Part shown: positions 6,332-6,351 of the stretch, one piece after another
Numbering within the stretch: position 1 is the stretch's first letter
Layout: each line of letters begins with the position of its first letter
NCBI GenBank assembly: GCA_021802375.1
Contig: JAKAAL010000264.1
Span: forward strand, 1-6,351
Origin: Bacillota bacterium
Lineage (GTDB): Bacteria > Bacillota_E > Sulfobacillia > Sulfobacillales > Sulfobacillaceae
Direction: 5' to 3'
Length of the DNA: 6,351 nucleotides
Notes under the pieces: generated by a model
Database searches by the model: none
Told to the model about the DNA's origin: nothing
The model's input: only the letters and a program-made list of their open reading frames with translations
Made by a program: the position numbers and the translations under genes

Positions 6332-6351
6332 GGACTCCCTTAATTTTGAGG

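Noticed and set aside
6328..6351. Possible terminator after the CNNM stop (short TTTT run)
   Set aside because: No stable stem precedes the four T residues and the window ends immediately.

Overview
The window is a dense run of plus-strand genes from the bacterial chromosome, probably from a spore-forming member of the Bacillota (Firmicutes). The evidence is a YqfD-type sporulation gene at the left edge, followed by phoH, pgpH/yqfF, ybeY/yqfG and dgkA in the order known from Bacillus subtilis. Base composition is moderately GC-rich by eye (roughly 55-60%) and several genes appear to start with GTG or TTG. This would suit a moderately high-GC lineage such as Sulfobacillus-like organisms, but that genus-level guess is only inference.

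Layout: (1) 1-993, the C-terminal part of yqfD; its N-terminus lies left of the window. (2) 1018-2010, phoH, a P-loop NTPase. (3) 1985-4135, pgpH, a seven-helix membrane receptor with a cytoplasmic HD domain (cyclic-di-AMP phosphodiesterase family). (4) 4183-4635 (or from 4132), ybeY, the endoribonuclease/rRNA maturation factor. (5) 4622-5107, dgkA, an undecaprenol/diacylglycerol kinase with an extra C-terminal membrane segment. (6) a short leader-like ORF at 5142-5192 with its own strong Shine-Dalgarno sequence. (7) 5189-6331, a CNNM/CorC-type membrane protein with two CBS domains and an unusually short C-terminal CorC_HlyC domain. No non-coding stretch longer than about 100 bases is present, and I see no RNA gene, mobile element, CRISPR array or convincing terminator.

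The genes overlap or lie within tens of bases of each other, so they probably form one operon with translational coupling. The likely common themes are RNA and ribosome maturation (PhoH, YbeY), second-messenger and envelope control (PgpH, DgkA) and Mg2+/ion homeostasis (CNNM/CorC protein). In B. subtilis dgkA is followed by cdd and era; here the CNNM/CorC gene follows instead. That resembles the proteobacterial ybeZ-ybeY-ybeX (phoH-ybeY-corC) grouping.

This is mostly a conserved housekeeping neighbourhood. The parts most worth a second look are the basic, Trp- and Pro-containing 16-codon leader ORF whose stop overlaps the CNNM start, the missing end of the CorC_HlyC domain, and the four-helix DgkA.
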